Under the pieces are notes generated by a model. The model was not told the DNA's origin, did no database searches, and saw only the letters and a program-made list of their open reading frames with translations. Below, piece by piece: positions 1 to 7,866 of a stretch of DNA of 64,000 nucleotides (position 1 is its first letter; every line of letters starts with the position of its first letter). Source of the stretch: Lysinibacillus sp. G4S2 (GTDB lineage Bacteria; Bacillota; Bacilli; Bacillales_A; Planococcaceae). The stretch lies in assembly GCF_030348505.1 (NCBI RefSeq), contig NZ_JAUCFJ010000002.1:5212001-5276000 (forward strand), read 5' to 3'. The translations under genes and the position numbers were made by a program.

Positions 1-160
1 TTATCTTTTAGCATAATGTTAATTTCTTTGGAAAGTTCTAATCCGTTCTCTATTTGCAATTAAAACGCTTTTGTTTCTATATATGAAACTACAACTATGT
101 ATGTTGGTAAAATAATTTTTTTACTCTATTCTGATTACAGAAAATCGAGGAGGTTGGAAT

Positions 161-1096
161 ATGAAATTTCATACATTAAAAAAATCTACTATCAACATTT
201 CAGAAATTGGTCTTGGGACGAATGCTGTAGGTGGACATAACTTATACGAAAACTTAAATGAACAAGATGGGAAGGAACTAGTTTCCGCTGCACTTGACCT
301 AGGGATAACTTTTTTTGATACAGCAGACATTTATGGAACAGGGCGTTCAGAAGAGCTCGTCGGCGAAGTATTAAAGAAATATCCAAGGGAAGATTTCGTT
401 TTAGCGACAAAGGGAGGTAGACATTGGTTTGAGGATGGTTCAGTAAAAACAAATAATGATCCACAATATTTAAGAAGTGCACTCGAAAATAGCTTGCACC
501 GACTACAGATGGATTATGTAGACCTTTACTATTTACACTTCCCAGATAACGAAACTCCTCTTGCTGAGGCGATTGGTGAATTATCACGCTTGAAAGAAGA
601 AGGAAAAATCCGAGCAATAGGCATTTCAAACGTAACATTAGCTCAACTGAAAGAAGCGAATGCGCATAATGATATTGCTGTCTTACAATCTCCATACAAT
701 ATGTTGAATCGTTCAGCCGAACAAGATTTATTGCCATACTGTATAAAAAATGATATTTCATTTATTCCGTATGGTCCACTTGCATATGGCTTACTTGGTG
801 GCAAATATACAAAAGACTTCAAGTTAGGTACAGGAGACTGGCGAATTTCGGATCCTTTATTCCAAGGTGAATTATTTGAGCGAACGTTAGTAAAAATAGA
901 TGCATTAAAGAAAATTGCAGAGGAAAAGCAAACAACATTACCAAATCTAGCACTTGCTTGGTTATTAGCACAAGAGGGCATTGATGCAGTAATTCCAGGC
1001 GGAAAACATAAAAAACAAGTTGCTAACAATGTGAAAGCAACCGATGTCCTTTTAACAAAAGAAGATCTAGTGAATATAGAAGAAGTTTTATTATAA
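161..1096 (+). CDS. Aldo/keto reductase
   Basis: A 311-residue NAD(P)H-dependent oxidoreductase of the aldo/keto reductase superfamily, expected to reduce aldehydes or ketones in the cytoplasm; the substrate cannot be told from sequence. The catalytic tetrad is in the family positions: Asp53 and Tyr58 in FFDTADIYGTGRSEE, Lys84 in LATKGG, His126 in YYLHFPD. The C-terminal IPGGKHKKQVANN stretch fits the cofactor-phosphate binding loop. The ATG is preceded by a strong GAGGAGGT site at 147-154. It is monocistronic, ends at a strong hairpin and converges on the YunG-like gene. Family assignment is firm; in vivo role is unknown. Confidence 0.93.
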   Translation: MKFHTLKKSTINISEIGLGTNAVGGHNLYENLNEQDGKELVSAALDLGITFFDTADIYGTGRSEELVGEVLKKYPREDFVLATKGGRHWFEDGSVKTNNDPQYLRSALENSLHRLQMDYVDLYYLHFPDNETPLAEAIGELSRLKEEGKIRAIGISNVTLAQLKEANAHNDIAVLQSPYNMLNRSAEQDLLPYCIKNDISFIPYGPLAYGLLGGKYTKDFKLGTGDWRISDPLFQGELFERTLVKIDALKKIAEEKQTTLPNLALAWLLAQEGIDAVIPGGKHKKQVANNVKATDVLLTKEDLVNIEEVLL

Positions 1097-1112
1097 CGTA
1101 ATGTTAAATGGT

Positions 1113-1146
1113 AAAAATCCGTGTCGCAGGAGTCTACGGATTTTTA
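1113..1146. terminator. Bidirectional intrinsic terminator
   Basis: Inverted repeat AAAAATCCGT / ACGGATTTTT with a loop of about 14 nt between two convergent genes. A-rich and T-rich flanks allow it to end transcripts from both the aldo/keto reductase and the YunG-like gene, whose stop codon overlaps it. Confidence 0.8.
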
Positions 1147-1499
1147 CCTTTACTACAATTTAAGAGTAGACTCCTATAAACCTGTGTTTTAAGATAGCTA
1201 TATTGAGCATCATTGGTATCTTGAAAAGCCTCTTCTCTGCTTGAACAAAGGTCTTGATATTCGAGGTTGTACGAAAACTGCTCTTCCGTAAAATCTCTTC
1301 TTTCCCCTTCGAGCATATTATAGAAATGCCAGCCTTCATCAAGCCATGTTTTATAAATTTCGCCTCCAAGAATATCATTTACAACTATTGCAGTAACTCC
1401 GCATTGTCCTCTCGCTGGATTATCTATATTCCATTTTGAACTTGATTGACTTGACCAGGATTTTTTTAAAGCTCTTAGCAAATCTTTTTCCGCATACAT
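1134..1499 (-). CDS. YunG-like family protein
   Basis: A 121-residue protein resembling Bacillus YunG, a small family of unknown function. The recognisable core is ARGQCGVTAIVVNDILGGEI followed by GWHFYNML and a short acidic stretch. No signal peptide or membrane segment is seen, so it is probably cytosolic. The conserved Cys-Gly near residue 33 and the His of WHFYN could suggest a cysteine-peptidase-like fold, but that is speculation. The stop codon lies inside the shared terminator hairpin. Upstream it is separated by about 30 bp from a co-directional acetyltransferase, so the two may be co-transcribed. Confidence 0.7.
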   Translation of the reverse strand: MYAEKDLLRALKKSWSSQSSSKWNIDNPARGQCGVTAIVVNDILGGEIYKTWLDEGWHFYNMLEGERRDFTEEQFSYNLEYQDLCSSREEAFQDTNDAQYSYLKTQVYRSLLLNCSKGKNP

Positions 1500-1529
1500 T
1501 CCACAACACCCTTTTTCAACCTGAAATTT

Positions 1530-2054
1530 TTAATATGGTACATCATCCATTTTTATAGGCGTTGTTCTACCTAACATCCAATCATCTTTGATTGCACCAT
1601 ATAGGATACTATCTGTCACAGTACCATCTGCGTTCTCCCAAGCATTTCTTAAATGACCTTCTTTCACAAAACCAGCATTCGTAAAGCATTTTCTCATGCC
1701 GATATTATCGACTCTCGTATAACCTTCAATGCGAATTTTACCTTTTTCTCCAAACAGGTAATTTTGTAACCAGAGGAGTGTCTTTACTCCGTATCCTTTT
1801 CCCCTGTAACGTGCATCTAAACGGATATCGAATAATGGGATTGTGTCGTTTATGTCATGAATTATGATAATCCCAACCTTTTCTTCATTATCAATGATCC
1901 AATGCGTTTCGCAATCGTTGTGATAGTTACCTTCTGCATACGCCTTTCGAACGGATTCCTCATTTACATTTTGGTCGGTATGATACATCCACTTGTTTTG
2001 AGTTAATAATTCCACTAAATTTTCAATTTCATCTACTAAAAGTTTATATTCCAT
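1530..2054 (-). CDS. GNAT family N-acetyltransferase
   Basis: A 174-residue Gcn5-related acetyltransferase that transfers acetyl from acetyl-CoA to an unknown amine. The acetyl-CoA loop is visible as RLDARYRGKGYGVKTLLWL (residues about 97-115), followed by the usual NIGMRKCFTNAGFVKEGHLR segment of RimJ/RimL-type enzymes. Length is typical. It lies just upstream of the YunG-like gene on the same strand. Substrate unknown. Confidence 0.88.
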   Translation of the reverse strand: MEYKLLVDEIENLVELLTQNKWMYHTDQNVNEESVRKAYAEGNYHNDCETHWIIDNEEKVGIIIIHDINDTIPLFDIRLDARYRGKGYGVKTLLWLQNYLFGEKGKIRIEGYTRVDNIGMRKCFTNAGFVKEGHLRNAWENADGTVTDSILYGAIKDDWMLGRTTPIKMDDVPY

Positions 2055-2084
2055 TCATATAATCCTCCAATGCATAAAATTGGG

Positions 2085-2290
2085 CTCTTCTCTATAACGT
2101 GGAGTTGATTTCTGTTCTGGCTGGGCGCTTTGTAGCTGTCGCTACAGAAAACATTTGTTGTTGTTGCTGTCGCACAGATAAAACAATTGCTGTCGCTTCG
2201 CTTTCGCACAGAGCAAAGCTTCCTGGGGGGCGTCCGATGAGCCGCTTCACTCGCGAGGCTCGCTCCAATCTACAGGACATACGTTTTAAT
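2085..2290 (+). repeat. Dispersed repeat, family A (long copy)
   Basis: This gene-free stretch is a long copy of a repeat also found inverted at about 5580-5765, with shorter pieces elsewhere. Shared blocks are TAACGTG.GGTTGATTTC, GGCTGGGCGCTTTGT, GCTGTCGCTTCGCTTTCGCA and CGTCCGATGAGCCGCTTCAC. Short open frames through it on both strands are not conserved between copies and are not called. Confidence 0.75.
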
Positions 2291-2369
2291 AAATGTCATC
2301 CCAAAGCAAAAGGGAATAGAAAAGTAAAAGTGGCTATAAACTGAATATCCACTTCTTATATACTTAAAA

Positions 2370-2738
2370 TTACTTTGGAACAGAACTACAATGGCCTGAC
2401 ACAATAATTAGACGCTCACCATTTGATTTCCAAACACGTGAATAACACATTTCATCTTCAATTGGCTCTGTGCCGAATGTTCCTTTTAGTGTAGCCCTTG
2501 TCACTGTCACGGCCGAATTTTCTAACAGAATTATTTTTTGATCTAAAAAATCGATAGTTGTAAAACTCAGTATCCCAGAACGATACGCATCAATATCCGC
2601 TTCCTTCGTTAAGATTTGTCCGAAGTGATTTACAAAGATAAGGTTATCATCGATAAGTTCTTCCAGAGCTTTGATATCTCCATTTAGCATCGCTTGTCGC
2701 AGGCGTTCTTCATATTCGATAATGAATTCTCTTTTCAT
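2370..2738 (-). CDS. NTF2-like / DUF4440-type protein
   Basis: A 122-residue protein of the nuclear-transport-factor-2-like fold (SnoaL/DUF4440 type): an N-terminal helix MKREFIIEYEERLRQAMLNG, the motif DIKALEELIDDNLIFVNHFGQ, then beta strands ending in YSRVWKSNGERLIIVSGHCS. Such proteins are small ligand-binding or enzyme-like domains. No partner gene is adjacent and no specific function can be given. A short AT-rich region of about 400 bp follows at 2739-3138, in which I see no gene. Confidence 0.8.
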   Translation of the reverse strand: MKREFIIEYEERLRQAMLNGDIKALEELIDDNLIFVNHFGQILTKEADIDAYRSGILSFTTIDFLDQKIILLENSAVTVTRATLKGTFGTEPIEDEMCYSRVWKSNGERLIIVSGHCSSVPK

Positions 2739-3138
2739 GTTTAAACCACCCTTTCAAACTATTAATTATATTTCCATTATTATAAACTTTTATTTCACAA
2801 TTCCCAATACAAAACCATTTAAGAGAATTTATTTTATATTTAAATCATCCTATTAAGAGCCTCATCTTCCATCCTATGATTAAGGATATCCAATTTGATT
2901 CGTTAGGCTATGTTGATTGCCGACCGCTTTGGATTAAGTAGTGTAAAAGGGTAAATCATTATGTATTAAGTATTGTATGTTACTTTTACATTCTATTTTC
3001 TCTCCCGAATAGTTTTCACAACAAATATCATATACTTTAAAGAAGTGTATATTTTTGTTAAATTTATTTCATGGATTAAAGGTCATGGCTATGAAGTTAT
3101 GACGGAAAAATTTTCGGAGGAAATAGGAGAAAACAACA

Positions 3139-4608
3139 ATGAAAAAAATCTCAATATATAAAACTATATTAGTATGTTTATTATTAATTCCATTCAATCT
3201 ATTTCTACCAGTCTCACAAATCTCCGCCGCAGAACAAGATATTAAGAGTACTATAGACAATTATGTTGAAAACTTTTTGGAAGAACAGCGAATTCCTGGG
3301 GCATCTATTGCCATTGTTCATAATAACGATATTTTTTACTCCAATTCGTGGGGCGTAACGGGAGAATCTGCAGAAAAAGTAACTACGGATACTCCATTTG
3401 TAATTGGCTCTATTAGTAAATCATTAACAGGCTTAGCCATAGTGAAATTAATCGAAGAGGGTACCATTCAATTAGATGATCCAGTTCAAAAATATATTCC
3501 TTGGTTTACCCTTAAAGATAAACAAGCCGCTTCGCAAATAACCATTAAACATTTACTTACGCACACAAGTGGGATAAGCACTTATTCTGGCTTATCAATA
3601 TCCGACTTAGAATCTAAAGATTTGAATGCTATAAATGAAAATGTAGAAAGTTTATCGAATGTTAAGCTGACTGCCGCACCTGGGGAAAAGCACCAGTACA
3701 GTAATGCTAACTACTCTATTCTTGCTGCTCTCATCGAAGAAGTTACTAATCAAACATATTCTGACTATATGGAGGAACATGTTTTTTCACCATTAGGAAT
3801 GAAAAATGCAGCCGCTAATGAAAGCATGGCCTATGAAAAAGGATATTTATCTGGCTATCAGTCATGGTTTGGTCTCCCTAGAAAAAGCTCAGTAACATAT
3901 GATAATGGAGGGGCACCATATGGATACGTCACAGCTAGTACAACGGATTTGGTCCAGTTCATTAGACTTCTTAGTCAACATGACAGTAATAACTTTTTAA
4001 GCAAAAATGCTATGGACCTTTATGTATCCCCTCTCGTTCAAACTAGTAAAAATCGCTATTATGGCTTTGGTGTACGAGTTTCAAACCCAAATTCTAAAGA
4101 AGAAATGATATGGCATTCTGGTTCAACTCCTGATGCGCGGTCTGAAGTATTTTTTATACCAGAAACAGGTTGGGGCGGTGTGATTCTTACTAATAAAAGT
4201 CATATATTAGAAGAAGAGGGGCTCCTCTATCTGAAACAAGGGATTATCAATATTTTAAATGGAGAAGAACCAGTTGAAATACCTAAATATAAACCTACGA
4301 TTCAACTCATAACAATTGCTCTATTATGTTTACTTTTCGCGATGTTTATTTACCTACTAATAAAGGCTAAATCAAAAATATCGAAAAAAAGACGGAAGTG
4401 GCGTATTCTCGGTATTCTACTTTTAGTTTTGGTCATTATCTCAGTTCCATTATTAAGTTATAGCTTAGGTTCACCTTGGAACAGTATTAAAGTTTTTGCT
4501 CCTGATATTGCATTTTTGACTATATTAACGGTTACTCTTTTAGCATTGAATGGCTTATTATCTATTTATATTTCATTTAAACGACATCAAAAAAGACAAC
4601 TTCTCTAA
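3139..4608 (+). CDS. Membrane-anchored serine beta-lactamase-family hydrolase (PBP4*/FmtA-like)
   Basis: A 489-residue exported protein with a class C beta-lactamase / penicillin-binding fold. An N-terminal signal segment (about residues 7-30) is followed by the Ser-x-x-Lys nucleophile motif S91-I-S-K94, the Tyr-x-Asn motif Y187-S-N189 and H326-S-G328 in place of KTG. The C-terminus (about 385-480) has three hydrophobic segments, so the catalytic domain should face outside while the tail anchors it. Such proteins act as D-amino acid esterases, carboxypeptidases or beta-lactamase relatives; which one applies is not known. AGGAG at 3125-3129 is about 9 nt before the ATG. The gene is alone between two oppositely oriented genes. 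Confidence 0.88.
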   Translation: MKKISIYKTILVCLLLIPFNLFLPVSQISAAEQDIKSTIDNYVENFLEEQRIPGASIAIVHNNDIFYSNSWGVTGESAEKVTTDTPFVIGSISKSLTGLAIVKLIEEGTIQLDDPVQKYIPWFTLKDKQAASQITIKHLLTHTSGISTYSGLSISDLESKDLNAINENVESLSNVKLTAAPGEKHQYSNANYSILAALIEEVTNQTYSDYMEEHVFSPLGMKNAAANESMAYEKGYLSGYQSWFGLPRKSSVTYDNGGAPYGYVTASTTDLVQFIRLLSQHDSNNFLSKNAMDLYVSPLVQTSKNRYYGFGVRVSNPNSKEEMIWHSGSTPDARSEVFFIPETGWGGVILTNKSHILEEEGLLYLKQGIINILNGEEPVEIPKYKPTIQLITIALLCLLFAMFIYLLIKAKSKISKKRRKWRILGILLLVLVIISVPLLSYSLGSPWNSIKVFAPDIAFLTILTVTLLALNGLLSIYISFKRHQKRQLL

Positions 4609-4625
4609 GTAGGAGTTGTCTTTTT
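4590..4625. terminator. Intrinsic terminator overlapping the stop codon
   Basis: Inverted repeat AAAAAGACAAC / GTTGTCTTTTT with U-rich tail; the stop codon of the beta-lactamase-family gene lies in the loop. It can also serve the convergent cupin gene. Confidence 0.85.
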
Positions 4626-4633
4626 ATTTTACC

Positions 4634-5179
4634 TTAATCACCTGAAGCCATCGCATCCGCTTTCGTAACATGTACAGTGCCAAATGGGTGGTTTGGAGGA
4701 GCATATATCGTATAAAGCTTTAATGGTATATTCCCTGTATTCGTTACGTTATGCCATGTGCCAGCAGGGACCATTATTGCAAAACCATCACTGACATTTC
4801 TTTGGAAGTTTAAATTGTCTTTGCTAGGGCCCATCTGAGCGACTCCATTGCCTTGTTCAATACGTAAAAATTGATCAACATGAGGGTGCATTTCTAAACC
4901 AATATCTTCTCCAACATTAAGACTCATAACTGTAACCTGTAAATTCGGTCCCGTCCATAGCGCAGTACGGTAATTATTGTTCTGCTTAGTAGCTTCTTCA
5001 ATGTTAACGACAAAGGGCTTTGGTCCATAGTCCTTTAGCTGGGGATTGTTGTTGTCATTGTTGACATAATAGAAGGAATTCGGTCTGTTATTGTATGCTA
5101 CGTTGTTAGGATAAGCCCAGTACATCGGTTGATAACCATAATTATACAGCTGGGTATTTCCATAATAAGGATAGTACAT
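4634..5179 (-). CDS. Cupin-domain protein with Tyr/Asn/Pro-rich N-terminus
   Basis: A 181-residue protein. The first 50 residues are rich in Tyr, Asn and Pro (MYYPYYGNTQLYNYGYQP), a composition common in spore-coat or surface proteins. Residues about 70-170 form a cupin barrel: metal-ligand motif GLEMHPHVDQFLRIEQG, second motif PAGTWHNVTNTG. The family is widespread in Bacillus relatives; a coat-associated role is inferred only from composition. No close operon partner. Confidence 0.85.
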   Translation of the reverse strand: MYYPYYGNTQLYNYGYQPMYWAYPNNVAYNNRPNSFYYVNNDNNNPQLKDYGPKPFVVNIEEATKQNNNYRTALWTGPNLQVTVMSLNVGEDIGLEMHPHVDQFLRIEQGNGVAQMGPSKDNLNFQRNVSDGFAIMVPAGTWHNVTNTGNIPLKLYTIYAPPNHPFGTVHVTKADAMASGD

Positions 5180-5209
5180 TTATTTCAATCCTCTCATACA
5201 TATTATCAA

Positions 5210-5430
5210 TTTCGCCTTGGCGCAAATTGCGTCCGGATTTTAAATTGTGCCTGCACAATTCATTCCTTTCGAAATCCGTGACATCCGCCGGAGGCTTTAT
5301 CTTCATTCAGTAGATTCTTGGATACCCCTGAAAAGGAACCACATCCTGATTCATGCCAGCTCCTTTAGAGGTGAGAGTCTTCTACTGAATGTAGATAAAG
5401 GTATCGTATGCAAAGAGCTGAAGAAATGTA
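5210..5430. repeat. Palindromic dispersed repeat, family B (long-spacer copy)
   Basis: Near-perfect inverted repeat with arms CTTTATCTTCATTCAGTAGA and TCTACTGAATGTAGATAAAG separated by about 80 bp. The left arm, preceded by CATCCGCCGGAGG, recurs with a shorter loop at 26190-26245 and 52478-52535. I see no gene between 5180 and 5958; the region consists of this repeat and an inverted family A copy. Confidence 0.7.
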
Positions 5431-5579
5431 CATACCTCAGATAAGATTACCCCTTTTTAATAAAGTATTACGTCCTATAAAAACGGCTCGGTCGCGCCAA
5501 TCTCTGTGATACCAATTTATGGCTCGCAACCAAAAGTTGTGGGTGACATTTTTAAAAATATTATTTGCATTGTTGATTG

Positions 5580-5765
5580 GAGTGGAGGCTGGGCGACTCC
5601 TAGGGGATTATCGTCACAGATGAGACCCTGGAGCGAGCAACGCGAGTGAAGCGGCTCATCGGACGCCCCCTGGAAGCTCTGTTCTGTGCGAAAGCGAAGC
5701 GACAGCAACAAAGCGCCCAGTCGGAACGGAAATCAACCACACGTTTTGGTGATGAACCCAATTTA
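5580..5765 (-). repeat. Dispersed repeat, family A (inverted long copy)
   Basis: Reverse-complement match to 2085-2290: GTGAAGCGGCTCATCGGACG, TGCGAAAGCGAAGCGACAGC, AAAGCGCCCAG and GAAATCAACCACACGTT appear in mirrored order. Short open frames here are by-products. Confidence 0.75.
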
Positions 5766-5958
5766 TTCAAAGTATTTCGACGTCACCATTAGCCATTTCT
5801 TCTATTCTCATATAATTTTCAATTTTCTCACTAACAAAGGGCATACTAAGAAATATAGATTTATCGCAAACGAACATTCCAAAAAGTATATAAAATGAAT
5901 AGAACTTGATATAGTATTGTACTTAGGAAAAAATTCAATTTTTTATGGTGGTGTGTGT

Positions 5959-6798
5959 ATGAAAAAATACATTATGGATATTTTAGTAATTATGCTTGGA
6001 TCGCTGCTTTTTGCGCTGGCTGTAAACTTATTTGTTATTCCTAATGATTTAGGTGAAGGTGGCGTAACAGGGATTACCATCATCGCGTATTATCTGTTTG
6101 GATGGTCGCCAAGTATTGTGAGCTTTGTGCTAAATGCAGCTTTATTAGTGATTGGCAATAGATTTTTAAGTAGGCAAACGACTATTTATACGATTATTGC
6201 CGTATCCTTCCATTCACTCTTTTTACATTTGACAGAGTCATGGTCTATTTCTTCAAATGAAATAATTGTGAATACTATTTTTGGAGGGGTTTTTGCTGGA
6301 GTTGGTATAGGCTTAATTATAAGAGTTGGCGGAACAACAGCAGGTTCAACGATCTTAGCTAGAATGACAAACAAATATCTAGGCTGGAGTATTAGTTACG
6401 GCTTATTATTCTTTGATTTAATTGTGGCTTTTTCATCTTATTTTATTATCGGGGCAGAAGCATTAATGCTGACTATTATTATGCTATATGTCGGGACGAA
6501 GGTAATGGAATTTGTGATTGAAGGTGTAAATCCTAAAAAAGCAGTTACGATTATTTCGAAAAAGCCCGAAGAGATTGCCAGTCAAGTGAATGGTTTTATG
6601 AATCGAGGCGTCACAGTCCTATCAGGCCATGGCTATTATACAAAAGAACAAAAAGAAATTCTTTATATTGTCATTAGCAAACAAGAAGTTGTAAAGCTAA
6701 AGAAAATCGTCAAAGAAATAGACAAGGATGCCTTTATCGCAATTCACGATGTACGAGATGTCTTTGGACATGGATTTATTGAATTATCAAAAGCTTAA
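5959..6798 (+). CDS. YitT family membrane protein (DUF161/DUF2179)
   Basis: A 279-residue integral membrane protein with about five N-terminal hydrophobic helices (starting MKKYIMDILVIMLGSLLFA) and a C-terminal soluble DUF2179 domain (about residues 205-279, containing GVTVLSGHGYYTKEQKEILY). YitT proteins are common in Firmicutes; a transport role is suspected but not established. An upstream TTG at 5917 stays in frame, but the ATG at 5959 has a GGTGGTG element at proper distance and starts right at the membrane domain, so it is preferred. Ends at a strong hairpin. Confidence 0.9.
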   Translation: MKKYIMDILVIMLGSLLFALAVNLFVIPNDLGEGGVTGITIIAYYLFGWSPSIVSFVLNAALLVIGNRFLSRQTTIYTIIAVSFHSLFLHLTESWSISSNEIIVNTIFGGVFAGVGIGLIIRVGGTTAGSTILARMTNKYLGWSISYGLLFFDLIVAFSSYFIIGAEALMLTIIMLYVGTKVMEFVIEGVNPKKAVTIISKKPEEIASQVNGFMNRGVTVLSGHGYYTKEQKEILYIVISKQEVVKLKKIVKEIDKDAFIAIHDVRDVFGHGFIELSKA

Positions 6799-6811
6799 TT
6801 AGACAACTGAG

Positions 6812-6874
6812 AAAACACCTTTTGTTGAAAATTGGGATTATCCCTTTAAAAATCAACAAAGAGGTGTTTTTTCT
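6812..6874. terminator. Intrinsic terminator
   Basis: Inverted repeat with AAAACACCT...TTGTTGA and TCAACAA..AGGTGTTTT arms and a T-run, downstream of the YitT gene. A short family A repeat fragment (TCACCATAACGTGGGGTTGG) lies beyond it at 6905-6930. Confidence 0.8.
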
Positions 6875-6941
6875 ATTGAATTTTTAGCTACTCATACTGG
6901 ATTATCACCATAACGTGGGGTTGGTTTACGTTCTACAAATG

Positions 6942-7862
6942 TCACCTTTCAATATCCCCATTTCCCCTAACCTGTAGGGAAATTTCAATAATCCTATCTA
7001 AAAGTTTTGTATAAGTTATTCCAGCCGCAAGTGCACTTTTAGGTAGCAAGCTATTTTGGGTCATCCCTGGCAATGTATTGACCTCCATGACATATGGGAT
7101 TCCATCCTTCACCATCATGTCAATTCTGGCATAAACACCGCATTTTAATGCGTCATAGCAGGCTTTTGCAGCTTTTGCAACACGTTCATGAGTTGCAGGT
7201 GGTAATTCAACAACCTCTTCAATTGTTGCTGCATCATCATACTTCGCCTTATAGTCAAAAAACGCTGCAGTATGTCTGATTGAGATGATAGGTAAAAGTT
7301 TACCATCCATAATAGCGCATGTTATTTCATCGCCCTTAATATACTTTTCAATAATCATTTCAGAGTCCCATTTGAATACTTCAGCAACAGTGGCTAGTAA
7401 AGATTCACTATCATGTACTATTTGTACGCCTACGCTAGAGCCACCCGAATTTGGTTTTACGACTAGCGGATAGCCCATTTTTTCTATTTCATCTAACTGA
7501 AGCTCTTCTATATTTGAAAAATGAAGCCAGTCTGGTGTTTCAACGCCCTCATAACGTAAAATTTTCTTCGATATATTTTTATCCATACAAATACTGCTTG
7601 ATAGTATTCCACTTCCGGTATATGGAACACCCATCGTTTCTAGCACACCTTGAATCGTTCCATCTTCTCCAAATTTCCCGTGAAGCGCTAACAAGGCTAT
7701 ATCGAGGTTTTTCACCTTTTCTATAAGCTCTTTTTTATCATGTAGTTCAATTGCTACAACTTCATATTTACTCTTATCTAAATGAGCAATCATTTCTTGC
7801 CCTGTCATAATTGAGACTTGTTTTTCCGAGGATACCCCTCCCATAATAACGCCAACTCTCAC
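6942..7862 (-). CDS. ddl: D-alanine--D-alanine ligase
   Basis: A 306-residue ATP-grasp enzyme that joins two D-Ala molecules for peptidoglycan precursor synthesis in the cytoplasm. Visible motifs: N-terminal RVGVIMGGVSSEKQVS, LHGKFGEDGTIQG, PLVVKPNSGGSSVGV, and the Mg/ATP site EVNTLPGMTQNSLLP. The start is placed at a GTG at 7862, with GGGGAGT about 7 nt upstream; an ATG at 7883 would overlap the preceding gene and lacks a ribosome site. It follows a MocR-type regulator on the same strand by a few bases, suggesting one transcript and regulation by D-Ala-type ligands. Confidence 0.93.
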   Translation of the reverse strand: MRVGVIMGGVSSEKQVSIMTGQEMIAHLDKSKYEVVAIELHDKKELIEKVKNLDIALLALHGKFGEDGTIQGVLETMGVPYTGSGILSSSICMDKNISKKILRYEGVETPDWLHFSNIEELQLDEIEKMGYPLVVKPNSGGSSVGVQIVHDSESLLATVAEVFKWDSEMIIEKYIKGDEITCAIMDGKLLPIISIRHTAAFFDYKAKYDDAATIEEVVELPPATHERVAKAAKACYDALKCGVYARIDMMVKDGIPYVMEVNTLPGMTQNSLLPKSALAAGITYTKLLDRIIEISLQVRGNGDIER

Positions 7863-7866
7863 TGTT

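Noticed and set aside
1..120. Fragment of a divergent MerR-like gene at the left edge
   Set aside because: A short minus-strand frame is open to the edge, but it has no start codon with ribosome site and is too short to identify.
192..1029. Minus-strand open frames opposite the aldo/keto reductase gene
   Set aside because: They are mirror frames of a gene with full catalytic motifs and a strong ribosome site.
5247..5898. Short plus- and minus-strand ORFs between the cupin and YitT genes
   Set aside because: They run through dispersed repeats, differ between repeat copies and have no start signals.
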